A DNA stretch of 64,000 nt, from assembly GCA_051649305.1 (NCBI GenBank), contig JBOFGV010000083.1, forward strand, positions 1 through 64,000, in the 5' to 3' direction. Under the pieces are notes generated by a model, which was not told the origin of the DNA, did no database searches, and saw only the letters and a program-made list of their open reading frames with translations. The position numbers were made by a program, and so were the translations under genes. Origin of the DNA: JADCCX01 sp051649305. GTDB lineage: Bacteria > Pseudomonadota > Alphaproteobacteria > Rhizobiales > Beijerinckiaceae. Below are positions 33,142 through 42,081 of this stretch, piece by piece. The first letter of the stretch is position 1. Every line of letters starts with the position of its first letter.

Positions 33142-34818
33142 ATGCCTGCGCCTGTATCTTTTGTCTGCGAGAAAACCCCTGCCATCGGCAGCCGTGGCAT
33201 GGTTGTCACCAACCACCCACTGGCATCAAGCGCGGCAACAGAAGTGCTGCTTGCTGGCGGCAACGCAGTGGATGCTGCCGTTGCTGCACTCTTTGCTCTC
33301 ACGGTTGTTGAACCCATGATGGTGGGTGTGCTGGGTGGTGGCCTGATGCACATCCGCACAGCAAACGGCGAACATACCATCATCGATGCAATCAGCACTG
33401 CGCCTGCCTCAGCCCATGAGACGATGTTTGAGCCAACGAGCGACGGCAAGGTGCAAGGCCTGCCCAATGCGCGTGACGCAAAAGGCCGTCGCAATGCGGT
33501 TGGTGCAGCTGCTGTTGCCACCCCTGGCGCTCTGGCTGGCTGGTCCATGGCGCTGGAGCGCTTTGGCACGCAACCGCTCGCCCGCGTGATGGCACCGGCC
33601 ATTCGCTTTGCGGAAGAAGGTTTCACAGTTACGCCATATCTGGCGGATTGCATCACTGATATCGGCCCAGACCTTGCGCAGGACGAAGGGATGTCTGCCC
33701 TGTTCCTGCCCGGTGGAAAACCTGCCCAGAGCGGTCATCATCTTGTGCAAAAAGACTATGCAAGCACCCTTCGCCAGATTGCTGAGGAAGGTCCCGGTGC
33801 GCTTCATGGCGGAACTTTGGGTAAGGCAGTTGCCTCGTATCTTCAGGCAAACGGCGGACATGTATCCCTCGCTGATCTCGTCACCTACAAGCCGCTGCTG
33901 CGCCAGCCCATCCACGGGCGATACCGTGGCTATGATGTCATTGGCCCACCCCCGCCTGCCTCCAGCGGTGTGCACATCGCGCAGATGCTGGCGATCCTTG
34001 AAGGCTTTGATCTCAAGGGCATGGGCTTTGGTTCCACTGACACCTGCCATCTCATTGCAGAGGCCATGCGTATCGCCTTCGCTGACAGGGCTGTGGCCAC
34101 CGCTGATCCGGCCTTTGTCAAAGCGCCAGTGGACCGCTTGATCTCGACGGACTATGCGGCGGAACGGCGCGCACAGATCAGCATGGCGCAGTCCCGCGCA
34201 TGGCATGCGGGTGTCGTGGCTGACCGTGAGTCTGCTGATACAACCCATGTGACTGTGGCGGATGCTTTTGGCAATGTCGTCAGCGCCACGCAAACCATAA
34301 ACGGGCTGTTCGGTGCCTGTCTGCAAATTCCCGGCACGGGCATGATTGCCAACAACTACATGCATAATTTTGACCCCCATCCCGGCCGCGCTCTTTCCAT
34401 TGCACCGGGCAAACGTGTGTTTACATCGATGGCTCCCATGATGCTTTGTCGCGACGGACGCGTGATAGCTGCCCTTGGTTTGCCGGGTGGATTGCGTATT
34501 TTCCCTTCGGCTCTGCAGGCGATTATCAACCTCATCGATCACGGCATGACGCCGCAGCAAGCGGTGGAAGCGCCGCGTATATGGACAGAAGGCGGCGCTC
34601 TTGAACTGGAGCCGGGTATAGCCAGTTCGGTAGCGGATGCACTCAGCGCGCGAGGTCATGTCATCGCGCCGGTCAGACGCATTGCAGGCGGTATGAGTGC
34701 CATCACATTTGATGATGCCGGCGGCATGACAGGGGCTGCCTGCTGGCGGGCGGATGGTACGCCGGTTGGCATTTCAGGTGGTCTGGCGCGCGCCGGTGTG
34801 CGCTTCAGCCTGTCATGA
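33142..34818 (+). CDS. Gamma-glutamyltransferase family protein, without visible signal peptide
   Basis: A 558-residue Ntn-hydrolase of the gamma-glutamyltranspeptidase family from the ATG at 33142 (33115 is an alternative). The autoprocessing nucleophile is Thr367 in DTTHVTVADAFGNVVS, and GLPGGLRIFPSALQ corresponds to the glycine-rich substrate loop GSPGG, here with Leu-Pro. Most GGTs are exported, but the N-terminus (MPAPVSFVCEKTPAIGSRG) has no signal peptide, so this one should act in the cytoplasm, perhaps on an imported or intermediate gamma-glutamyl amide. It follows the importer and overlaps the next gene by 4 bases. Confidence 0.9.
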   Translation: MPAPVSFVCEKTPAIGSRGMVVTNHPLASSAATEVLLAGGNAVDAAVAALFALTVVEPMMVGVLGGGLMHIRTANGEHTIIDAISTAPASAHETMFEPTSDGKVQGLPNARDAKGRRNAVGAAAVATPGALAGWSMALERFGTQPLARVMAPAIRFAEEGFTVTPYLADCITDIGPDLAQDEGMSALFLPGGKPAQSGHHLVQKDYASTLRQIAEEGPGALHGGTLGKAVASYLQANGGHVSLADLVTYKPLLRQPIHGRYRGYDVIGPPPPASSGVHIAQMLAILEGFDLKGMGFGSTDTCHLIAEAMRIAFADRAVATADPAFVKAPVDRLISTDYAAERRAQISMAQSRAWHAGVVADRESADTTHVTVADAFGNVVSATQTINGLFGACLQIPGTGMIANNYMHNFDPHPGRALSIAPGKRVFTSMAPMMLCRDGRVIAALGLPGGLRIFPSALQAIINLIDHGMTPQQAVEAPRIWTEGGALELEPGIASSVADALSARGHVIAPVRRIAGGMSAITFDDAGGMTGAACWRADGTPVGISGGLARAGVRFSLS

Positions 34819-35804
34819 CAGGAGCCATATCAGTGTCATCCTTCAGCATTGTGCTGCTCGATAAAATTCCCGAAGCCCGCGCCACCCAGTTGCGCGCTCT
34901 TCTGCCAACAGGCTTCACTTTGACCTGTGCGACCGAAAGCACCGAAGCTCATCGCATGGCGCTCATCCGCAATGCTGATTTTGCCATCACCGGACAGGTA
35001 GAGGTGAGCGCAGCAGTGCTCAACGCCGCTACCCGTTTGAAGCTGCTGCACAAATGGGGTGTGGGCGTTGACAACATCGATCTGGAAATCACTCGCCAGA
35101 GAGGCATCCGCGTCGCGCGTACCACTGGCAGCAATGCGCTGCCTGTTGCGGAATTCACTATTGGCCTGATGCTCTCAGCTTTGCGCTGTTTGCCTTACGG
35201 TCACCACAAGCTGAAGCACGGCCAGTGGCATGGACCGGGCATGCTACCCACACAGACCATGCTTTTGTCCGGCAAGACAGTTGGCATCGTGGGCCTTGGT
35301 GCCATCGGCACAGCTGTTGCGAAATTGCTCCGTGGTTTCGGTTGCCGCATCGTCTACAGCAAACGCCAGCCGCTTTCGGCTCACGATGAGGAGGCGCTTG
35401 GTGTGCAGCATGTTCCGCTGCAAAGCTTGCTGCGCGAAGCAGATGTTGTGTCCCTGCATTGTCCGCTCACAAGAGAGACCACAAACCTGATTGACCGTAC
35501 AGCGCTCGCCAGCATGAAACCAACCGCCGTGCTCGTCAATGTAGCACGCGGTGGCGTGGTGGTGGAGCATGACCTTTACGAGGCACTCAAAACCCGTGTG
35601 ATTCTGGCCGCCGCGATGGATGTTTTCTCCATTGAGCCCCTGCCAACGGACAGCCCGCTTCTCACCCTCGACAATCTGGTGGTGACACCGCATCTCGCAG
35701 CAGTGACAGCCGATACCTTTGAACCGACCGTGCGCCGCATGTTCGAGACAATCCGGCTGGTATCAGAAGGGCAAGCTATTCCGGAGAAGGACCGCGTGGT
35801 TTGA
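34815..35804 (+). CDS. D-isomer-specific 2-hydroxyacid dehydrogenase
   Basis: A 329-residue NAD(P)H-dependent reductase/dehydrogenase of D-2-hydroxyacids. It shows the nucleotide-binding GIVGLGAIGTAVAKLL (about 158-173), the catalytic Arg in LVNVARGGVV, Glu in VFSIEPLP and His in VTPHLAAVT. Similar enzymes include phosphoglycerate and hydroxypyruvate/glyoxylate reductases. The ATG overlaps the gamma-glutamyltransferase stop (ATGA), closing the five-gene run after the SAF-domain oxidoreductase. It is convergent with otsA, 19 bases away. Confidence 0.92.
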   Translation: MTGAISVSSFSIVLLDKIPEARATQLRALLPTGFTLTCATESTEAHRMALIRNADFAITGQVEVSAAVLNAATRLKLLHKWGVGVDNIDLEITRQRGIRVARTTGSNALPVAEFTIGLMLSALRCLPYGHHKLKHGQWHGPGMLPTQTMLLSGKTVGIVGLGAIGTAVAKLLRGFGCRIVYSKRQPLSAHDEEALGVQHVPLQSLLREADVVSLHCPLTRETTNLIDRTALASMKPTAVLVNVARGGVVVEHDLYEALKTRVILAAAMDVFSIEPLPTDSPLLTLDNLVVTPHLAAVTADTFEPTVRRMFETIRLVSEGQAIPEKDRVV

Positions 35805-35823
35805 AGCGCAGTCTTTGGCTTTA

Positions 35824-37209
35824 TCAAGCTTGCAACTCTGAAGTGCCATCAGCAAGAACCTGATAGAACGAGCTGACCCACCAGTCGATGTCATGCAGGC
35901 TGATGGTTGCCATCATTTTCTCCCACCGCGCCTGTCTGTACTCAAGCGGCATGGAGAGCGCAGTTTCAATGGCGCGCGCCACACCAGTGCGATCATAGGG
36001 ATTGACGATCACCGCGCCGGACAACTGGTGCGATGCGCCAGCGAAACGTGACAGCACAAGCACGCCGGGATTGTCCGGATTTTGTGCGGCAACAAATTCC
36101 TTGGCGACAAGGTTCATGCCATCCCGCATAGGCGTCACCAGACAGACCCCTGCTGCACGGTAGAGGCCTGCCAGCACCTCGCGATTGTAGGCTTTGTTGA
36201 GATAGCGGATCGGTGTCCAATTCGGCTCACCATCCGCACCGTTGATGCGCCCGGCAGTTTCTGCAACGCTCTGGTTGATCTGTTCGTACTCAGGAATATC
36301 AGCGCGCGAAAAAGGCGTGATCTGCAGATACTCGACCGTCATGCGCCGATGCGGATTGTCCTGCAGAAACTGGGCATAGGCCTCCATGCGCTGTGCGACA
36401 CCCTTGGAATAGTCAAGCCTGTCCACACCAAGGATGAGTGAGCGATCCGAGATACTGTCCAGCGTTTCGCTCACCATAGGGTTGTCGTGGGATGCTTGCG
36501 CAGCGCTGGCAAAGGCATTGACATCAATACCGATAGGCAAGGCCAACACTTGCATGCTGCGGTCATCAAAGCCGAACTGCCTCGGCCCTGTCTGCGCCGC
36601 TTCCATCTCACGCAGCAGGCACTGGCAGAAATGGCTGCGGTCCGGCTCAGTCTGCAAGCCGACAACATCATAGTCCATCATGGCACGCAGCAACTCACGG
36701 GCAGCGGGCAGGATGCCGAAAACATCCGGCGATGGCCAGGGGATATGATGGAAATAACCCATGCGGTTTTTTAGGCCGAGCAACCGCAGCTCATGCGCCA
36801 ATGGCATCAGATGATAGTCATGGACCCAGATCAGATCATCCGGTTTGACGATTTTCTGAAGGTGCCTTGCGAAAGCAGCGTTCACGCGTTTGTAACCGAC
36901 GAAGTCTCCCTGGGAAAACTCCGTGAGGCCAACGCGGTAATGCATCAGCGGCCACAACGTGCGGTTGGCAAAGCCCGTGTAGTATTCTCCGTAGTCCTGT
37001 TCGGTCAGGTTGATGAGCGCGTAGGATATCCCGTTACGCTCAACCATGTTTATATCATTGCCTTGCTCGTCGCTGATCTCGCCACTCCAGCCCATCCATG
37101 TGCCGCCAACGCTCCGCAAGGCTTCGGACAATGCGACAGCAAGCCCGCCTTGCGCCACTTCGCCCGACCCTTCGACAGAGACGCGGTTGGATACCATAAT
37201 GAGTGCCAT
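35824..37209 (-). CDS. otsA: Trehalose-6-phosphate synthase
   Basis: Makes trehalose 6-phosphate from UDP-glucose and glucose 6-phosphate; GT20 family. Start taken at the ATG at 37207-37209, giving 461 residues; the frame extends far upstream into otsB but that part has no family similarity. Motifs: LIMVSNRVS and GGLAVAL near the N-terminus, VWVHDYHLMPL-like IWVHDYHLM, ILGVDRLDYSKGVAQRM and PMRDGMNLVAKEFVA for substrate and UDP-glucose binding. It lies 28 bases after otsB, so the two form an operon for osmoprotectant trehalose. Confidence 0.95.
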   Translation of the reverse strand: MALIMVSNRVSVEGSGEVAQGGLAVALSEALRSVGGTWMGWSGEISDEQGNDINMVERNGISYALINLTEQDYGEYYTGFANRTLWPLMHYRVGLTEFSQGDFVGYKRVNAAFARHLQKIVKPDDLIWVHDYHLMPLAHELRLLGLKNRMGYFHHIPWPSPDVFGILPAARELLRAMMDYDVVGLQTEPDRSHFCQCLLREMEAAQTGPRQFGFDDRSMQVLALPIGIDVNAFASAAQASHDNPMVSETLDSISDRSLILGVDRLDYSKGVAQRMEAYAQFLQDNPHRRMTVEYLQITPFSRADIPEYEQINQSVAETAGRINGADGEPNWTPIRYLNKAYNREVLAGLYRAAGVCLVTPMRDGMNLVAKEFVAAQNPDNPGVLVLSRFAGASHQLSGAVIVNPYDRTGVARAIETALSMPLEYRQARWEKMMATISLHDIDWWVSSFYQVLADGTSELQA

Positions 37210-37237
37210 CAGAAGGCTGGCCTGTGTGAGAATGAGA

Positions 37238-38044
37238 TCATGGTTTTGCCTTTGTCTGCAACACCGGCAAAAAACGTTTCTCACCTGCCAGTACGTCTGT
37301 GAGGATGATGCGCAAGGCGCAGGGTGTAGGCAAATGGAGCAAGGCGCGGGTTTGCCTTTCATCATCGCCAATACGGACACCAACTCCACCAATCGCTTGC
37401 ACAGCTTCCATCGCTGGCTCATCCGTCAGGTCATCGCCGAAATAGACCGGCTGGCGATTTTTGAACGGCGAGGACCGCATCAGCCTGCGCACAGCATCGC
37501 CCTTGTGTGGTCCGGGCAAACGCAGTTCAGTGACCATCTTGCCAGTCTGGATAACGACCTCGTCTGGATGTTCCCTGGCAACCAAAGCAGCAAAAGCGCG
37601 AACCACTTTTGCATGCTCGGGTTTTGCACGATAGTGAATGGCGATGGCAGATCCCTTGTCTTCAAGGGCAAGGCCCGGCGTCGCCTTGACCAGATCAGCA
37701 GCCTTTTCGCGCAGACCAACTGGCAGGGCTGCGGGACCAGTTGTCTGAACGGCAACACCATCATGACTGCGCCATTCAAGACCGTGGATGCCTGCACCGG
37801 CAAGCTTTAGTGGCGCAAGCAACGCATCGACACTGTCGAGCCGTCGGCCTGACACAACCGCAACAGCACCACCAGTCACTGTTCGAAGCTGTGAAAGACT
37901 TCTGACGAGACCGCGCGACACCCGAACATCCTGTGGGCGTGGCGCAATGTCGACAAGAGTGCCATCCAGATCAAACAGGAAAGCCTGGGCATCAACATCC
38001 AGTGCAAAGCCCGAATCCGCGTTGGCGAAATGACTGGAAATCAA
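37238..38044 (-). CDS. otsB: Trehalose-6-phosphate phosphatase
   Basis: A 268-residue HAD-superfamily phosphatase that removes phosphate from trehalose 6-phosphate. The nucleophile motif is FLFDLDGTLVDIAP (Asp26 and Asp28 region), motif II VVSGR, and the metal-binding YFGDDLTDEPAM motif comes later. The start is a TTG at 38042-38044 with GGGAG about 6 bases upstream; no in-frame ATG precedes the catalytic motif, so TTG initiation is well supported. It is first in the otsB-otsA operon and divergent from the LuxR-type regulator. Confidence 0.93.
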   Translation of the reverse strand: MISSHFANADSGFALDVDAQAFLFDLDGTLVDIAPRPQDVRVSRGLVRSLSQLRTVTGGAVAVVSGRRLDSVDALLAPLKLAGAGIHGLEWRSHDGVAVQTTGPAALPVGLREKAADLVKATPGLALEDKGSAIAIHYRAKPEHAKVVRAFAALVAREHPDEVVIQTGKMVTELRLPGPHKGDAVRRLMRSSPFKNRQPVYFGDDLTDEPAMEAVQAIGGVGVRIGDDERQTRALLHLPTPCALRIILTDVLAGEKRFLPVLQTKAKP

Positions 38045-38264
38045 ATGATACTCCCGTCTGAAAAACTACCCTGAAAGACAACAAGGGCAAAAGTCTGGCC
38101 GTTTGGCCATGTTCTGGTCACAAGTTGCAGGGAAAAAGGATCAAGGCTGCTCCGCAATGGTATCCTCCGAAAGGGGTCAAGGCAGCTCACAAGAAATGAC
38201 GCAGGGATTGGGAGACGATCTTGGGCATTTGATGAATCACGTATTGACCAATGAGGAGGCCACC

Positions 38265-39020
38265 GTGGGAATATCCTATTCAACACTGATCGTCGAAAAT
38301 GATAACCTTGCCCGTGAAGGTTTACGCCTTTTGCTCGAAAGAACGCAATTTGCGCCTACGACATGCTCTCTGGAGATTGAGCATCTGTTTTCCACTGACG
38401 AACCAAAAGACGACCCGTCGATCCTGATTGTCTTTGGTCGCGAAAGTGCCGATCTGCCGGTTCTGGTGTCAAGAATCCGGGAGCGGTTTGCGGATATCCG
38501 CATTGTGGTTCTGGCGCATGAGGGCAGCGTAGAGGTCCTTGCCTCTGCAATGGAAGTGGGGGCTAACGCCATCCTGTTGACCTCAATTTCCGCCGAAGGC
38601 TTGATCAAGTCACTGCAGGCTGTGGTCGAGGACAACATCTTTGTCATGGATTCCCGTATCTGGCCGATGGGTGCTATGTCCCTTGTGGAAACAGCATCCA
38701 CTTTGACCGCTGATGACGAGGACGGGGGACGTTCAACGGCGATGCGTGGATTGTCTGTGCGTGAAATCGAAATTCTGCGGCGCATTGTGGAAGGCGATTC
38801 AAACAAGCATATCGCACGGCGGCTTGATATCGCAGAGGCCACGGTGAAGGCCCATGTCAAAACCGTGCTCCGCAAGATCAATGTCAGCAACCGCACGCAA
38901 GCCGCAATCTGGGCACTGAACAATGGTCTTGTACAGGATCCAGCTCAGGAGGATGGCAAGACAGAACCTGACCTGCTGCTGACCCGGACTGCCAGCGAAA
39001 CGCCCATACGTCTTCAGTAG
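38265..39020 (+). CDS. LuxR/NarL-type regulator with degenerate receiver domain
   Basis: A 251-residue regulator. Start is a GTG at 38265 with a perfect AGGAGG 5 bases upstream; the frame continues to 38103 but without such support. The C-terminal LuxR helix-turn-helix (about 160-225) is complete: LSVREIEILRRIVEGDSNKHIARRL and ATVKAHVKTVLRKINV. The N-terminal half follows the receiver pattern, but the phospho-acceptor position is Phe57/Gly58 (LIVFGRES), the Thr/Ser switch is Ala84 (VVLAHEG) and the conserved Lys is Thr106 (ILLTSIS). It should therefore not be a normal phosphorylated response regulator. Position next to the exopolysaccharide genes suggests it controls them. Confidence 0.9.
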   Translation: MGISYSTLIVENDNLAREGLRLLLERTQFAPTTCSLEIEHLFSTDEPKDDPSILIVFGRESADLPVLVSRIRERFADIRIVVLAHEGSVEVLASAMEVGANAILLTSISAEGLIKSLQAVVEDNIFVMDSRIWPMGAMSLVETASTLTADDEDGGRSTAMRGLSVREIEILRRIVEGDSNKHIARRLDIAEATVKAHVKTVLRKINVSNRTQAAIWALNNGLVQDPAQEDGKTEPDLLLTRTASETPIRLQ

Positions 39021-39091
39021 ATTCTTGGTCTCGCAATGCTCGCGCATTCAACGGAACGCAAATGCCAAACCGGCCTACCAAGCCGTTCCGT

Positions 39092-40612
39092 TCAATGCGC
39101 GTTGCGTGGCATCAAGACTTCGCGCACTGTCATTGCTATGATCTGGATATCCAGCAGGATAGACCAGCGCTCAATGTAGTTGAGGTCGTGCTCGATGCGC
39201 TTTTGCATGAGTGTGACATCAGCCGTTTCTCCCCGGCAGCCGTTGACCTGCGCCCAGCCGGTAATGCCAGGTTTAACATTGTGGCGTTCTGGGTAAGGCT
39301 CAATCAGCGCTGCATAAGTAACATCATGGGCCAGCGCATGGGGCCGTGGGCCAACCAGCGACATATCTCCAATCAGAACGTTGATCAGCTGCGGCAACTC
39401 ATCAATGCTTGATTTGCGAAGGAACCGCCCCACGACTGTGACACGCGGATCATTTCTGCTGGCCTGCTGGACAACAGCTGCATCGCCCTGTCCTTCTGTT
39501 TGCACATGCATCGTCCGAAACTTGAAGATCCGAAACCGCCGGCTGTTGAACCCGCCGCGCCATTGACGAAAGAAAACCGGTCCGTTTGTTTCAAGGCGAA
39601 TGGCCAGCGCTGCCAGCGCCATCAGCGGCAGGAAACCCACGAGAAGTGTGGATGAAGCAATGATATCAAACAGACGCTTGCAAATACGTTGTGGTCGGCT
39701 CAGAGCCGACGGCTTGAGCAGAATGGCTTTGGCTGTTCCGACACTGCAGGCCTGATAGGACATAGCCCGGGCCAGCTCTGCATCGGCAACAAGCTTCACA
39801 GGAACAGGCACGCTCCTCAGTGCTGCCTGAATCGACTGCGCACCAGTGGAACCAAAGTGATTCCACGAGACGACCACAAGAATCTCATCAACCCGCTGTT
39901 CGCGCACATGCCGAACAAGTGCGGCCAGAACGCTGGCTGTCCGCTTCGCAGAAACTGCTGCCTCGCAACCTTCCTGCGGCAAGAAAAACAGGCGAGAGAG
40001 CGAGTAGCCATAGCGCTCCAGACGCAGCAAAAGGCCATTGGTATCACTGCGGCAGCTTTCCGCCAGCACCGCGACACGCGGGCCAGCCGCTGTTCCGGCA
40101 ATCACCAGTCGGCGATAGAGGCGTTTCAACGCGATACGCCAGACCAGCAACCCAGCGAGACCAGTGACAAAGAACGTCACAAGGACACCGCGGGAAAAGG
40201 CATCGCCCATCTTGAGCAGAAACAGGAGACAGGTCAGCCCGGCGAAAACAATCACCCAGCTTGTGATGGCTGCTTTCAGATGATCAATCAAACGGATGCT
40301 GCGAATGCCGGAGTAAAACTGGCCGGTGTATTGCAGTGTTGTGAAGACAACCGCCGCCAGCATACCGGCACCAAGGCTCTGCTGAAAATCTCCGGGACTT
40401 TCGACCACGATGTGATGGTAGGCGGCATCAGAAATCAGCGCACAGATCAGGATCAACAGAGCATCCACGACAACAAAAAGTGGTGGCAAAGCTGTATGAG
40501 GCAATGCAATCGGCCGCCCGGATCGGGAATGGCGGAATGCGTCTGTAAAGGGCGCACCCATAAGTGCATCAGCACGTGATCCAGTCCGGAAAAGCATCGC
40601 GAAACCCCGCAT
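39092..40612 (-). CDS. Polyprenyl-phosphate hexose-1-phosphate transferase (WcaJ-type)
   Basis: A 506-residue priming glycosyltransferase that attaches the first sugar phosphate to undecaprenyl phosphate at the inner membrane. Four hydrophobic helices (about 45-165) and a Rossmann-like middle domain precede the catalytic domain (about 310-506) with KRLFDIIASSTLL, FFRQWRGGFNSRRFRIFKFRTM, SSIDELPQLINVLIGDMSLVGPRP and KPGITGWAQVNGCRGE. This is the WcaJ/CpsE layout. It is divergent from the Wzy-like gene and begins the polysaccharide assembly genes. The ATG at 40597 is an alternative start. Confidence 0.95.
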   Translation of the reverse strand: MRGFAMLFRTGSRADALMGAPFTDAFRHSRSGRPIALPHTALPPLFVVVDALLILICALISDAAYHHIVVESPGDFQQSLGAGMLAAVVFTTLQYTGQFYSGIRSIRLIDHLKAAITSWVIVFAGLTCLLFLLKMGDAFSRGVLVTFFVTGLAGLLVWRIALKRLYRRLVIAGTAAGPRVAVLAESCRSDTNGLLLRLERYGYSLSRLFFLPQEGCEAAVSAKRTASVLAALVRHVREQRVDEILVVVSWNHFGSTGAQSIQAALRSVPVPVKLVADAELARAMSYQACSVGTAKAILLKPSALSRPQRICKRLFDIIASSTLLVGFLPLMALAALAIRLETNGPVFFRQWRGGFNSRRFRIFKFRTMHVQTEGQGDAAVVQQASRNDPRVTVVGRFLRKSSIDELPQLINVLIGDMSLVGPRPHALAHDVTYAALIEPYPERHNVKPGITGWAQVNGCRGETADVTLMQKRIEHDLNYIERWSILLDIQIIAMTVREVLMPRNAH

Positions 40613-40691
40613 AAGACATCTGGAAACGTCAACGCTGCCACCTTAGCAGCGCCACTTGCGGTGCCGCCAGAACGCAGGGGTGGTAAGCCCA

Positions 40692-42065
40692 ATGATCGAA
40701 AGGATGCATACTGACGATCGTTTCCCCTCGCTGTTCGTATGGCGCAAAAGGGGACGCATGATGGCCTTGATCATTCTTGTCCTGCTTGGCGCGTTGCTTG
40801 TGTTTCTTGCACTGTTTGGCCTGCGCCGGACCGTTCTTGGTCTGGTGGTCGCCAGACCGGCTTGCGACAAGGCCTTTGAGTGGGTGAAACAGATGGCGGG
40901 TGGTGCCAACGGCCCGGGAGCTGCGCTGAATATTCTGGTCCTGGTCATGGCGACTGTTGCCATCATCCAGCGCCCCCGCGTGCTGCTGAATCCACTGGCA
41001 ATGGCGTGGTGCCTGGTGCTTGGTGCAGCTCTGACATCGCTGTTGCTTTCACCCGATCCCGCTGCAGGCATCCGGTTGCTCATGACACTGGTCACCTACG
41101 CTGCCATGACCATATTGCCTTTCGCATTGGTCAGATCTCTGGACGACGCCGCAAGTTACCTCTCGGCAATCATTGCATCATCCATTGTTCCGGCAAGCTG
41201 GGCCATTGTTGAACTTGTGGCGAACCCTGCCATCCTGATGGGCGACGACCGCCTCGAGAGTACGTTCACGCATTCCAATATTCTGGCTTTCTACCTGATG
41301 GGTGTGATGACCTTGATCATGTTCATGCAGTCATCAAGAGTGATCGTGATCACGCCGCGCCTGCGCAAGTTTCTACTGGCTTACGGGGGGCTGCTGATGC
41401 TCTTGCTGCTCGCCACAAAAACGCGAAGCGCATGGATCGCGACGGCCCTGATCCTCGGCGGCTATGCCTTGCTGGTTGACCGGCGCTGGCTTCTGGGACT
41501 GTTGGCACTGCCACTTGTCCTGCTGATTCCGGGCATTGGTGAACGTGTACTGGATCTGGGTGGTGGCAACGTGAATGATGCCTATGCCAACCTCAACTCC
41601 TATGCCTGGCGGCAACTGCTGTGGTCAGAAACCTGGCAGTGGCTCAAGGACAATCCCTCAGTAATCTACGGTCACGGGCTCGACATGTTTGTGCCCCATG
41701 TGCCGCTGTTCTTCTCGCGCGGGGCTGAGCCCGCAGGCATCGGGGCGCATAATGCCATTCTGCAGATCTACTTCGAGACCGGTCTTGTCGGGATCATTGC
41801 CTTCGCGCTTTTGTTCACAGCGGTTTTCCACGCCTTGTGCAACCATATGCTGCGCGATTTCGCCGGTGGCCTTCTGCTGGTTCTCCTCAGTATTGCCCAC
41901 ATGCTTGTGTCCTATTCAGACAACCTGCTCGACTACCTGAAGTTCCAGTGGCTGTTCTGGTTTGCAATCGGAACAGTGGCTGCATCAACACCGTTTCTCA
42001 AGCCAGCGGCAAAAAGCAGCTTTCGTCACTCTTCCACACCCCAGGGCCGCACACTCACAGCATAA
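40692..42065 (+). CDS. O-antigen ligase/polymerase (Wzy-like) membrane protein
   Basis: A 457-residue membrane protein with 10-12 hydrophobic segments and, between about residues 295 and 380, a large periplasmic loop with YGHGLDMFVPHVP and GAHNAILQIYFETGLVGIIAFALL, the Wzy_C/O-antigen ligase signature (H-N-x-x-L). It probably polymerises the polysaccharide repeat units. The start at 40692 is one of several in-frame ATGs (40656 is the earliest). The FkbM methyltransferase gene follows 16 bases downstream. Confidence 0.88.
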   Translation: MIERMHTDDRFPSLFVWRKRGRMMALIILVLLGALLVFLALFGLRRTVLGLVVARPACDKAFEWVKQMAGGANGPGAALNILVLVMATVAIIQRPRVLLNPLAMAWCLVLGAALTSLLLSPDPAAGIRLLMTLVTYAAMTILPFALVRSLDDAASYLSAIIASSIVPASWAIVELVANPAILMGDDRLESTFTHSNILAFYLMGVMTLIMFMQSSRVIVITPRLRKFLLAYGGLLMLLLLATKTRSAWIATALILGGYALLVDRRWLLGLLALPLVLLIPGIGERVLDLGGGNVNDAYANLNSYAWRQLLWSETWQWLKDNPSVIYGHGLDMFVPHVPLFFSRGAEPAGIGAHNAILQIYFETGLVGIIAFALLFTAVFHALCNHMLRDFAGGLLLVLLSIAHMLVSYSDNLLDYLKFQWLFWFAIGTVAASTPFLKPAAKSSFRHSSTPQGRTLTA

Positions 42066-42081
42066 TCATAAAGGAGGATTC

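Noticed and set aside
37210..37422. N-terminal extension of otsA
   Set aside because: The extra 71 codons are cysteine-rich without family similarity and overlap the end of otsB; the known N-terminal motif begins right after the ATG at 37209.
38103..38264. N-terminal extension of the LuxR-type regulator
   Set aside because: The GTG at 38265 has a perfect AGGAGG at the right distance and starts the receiver fold directly; the upstream codons look like noncoding leader.
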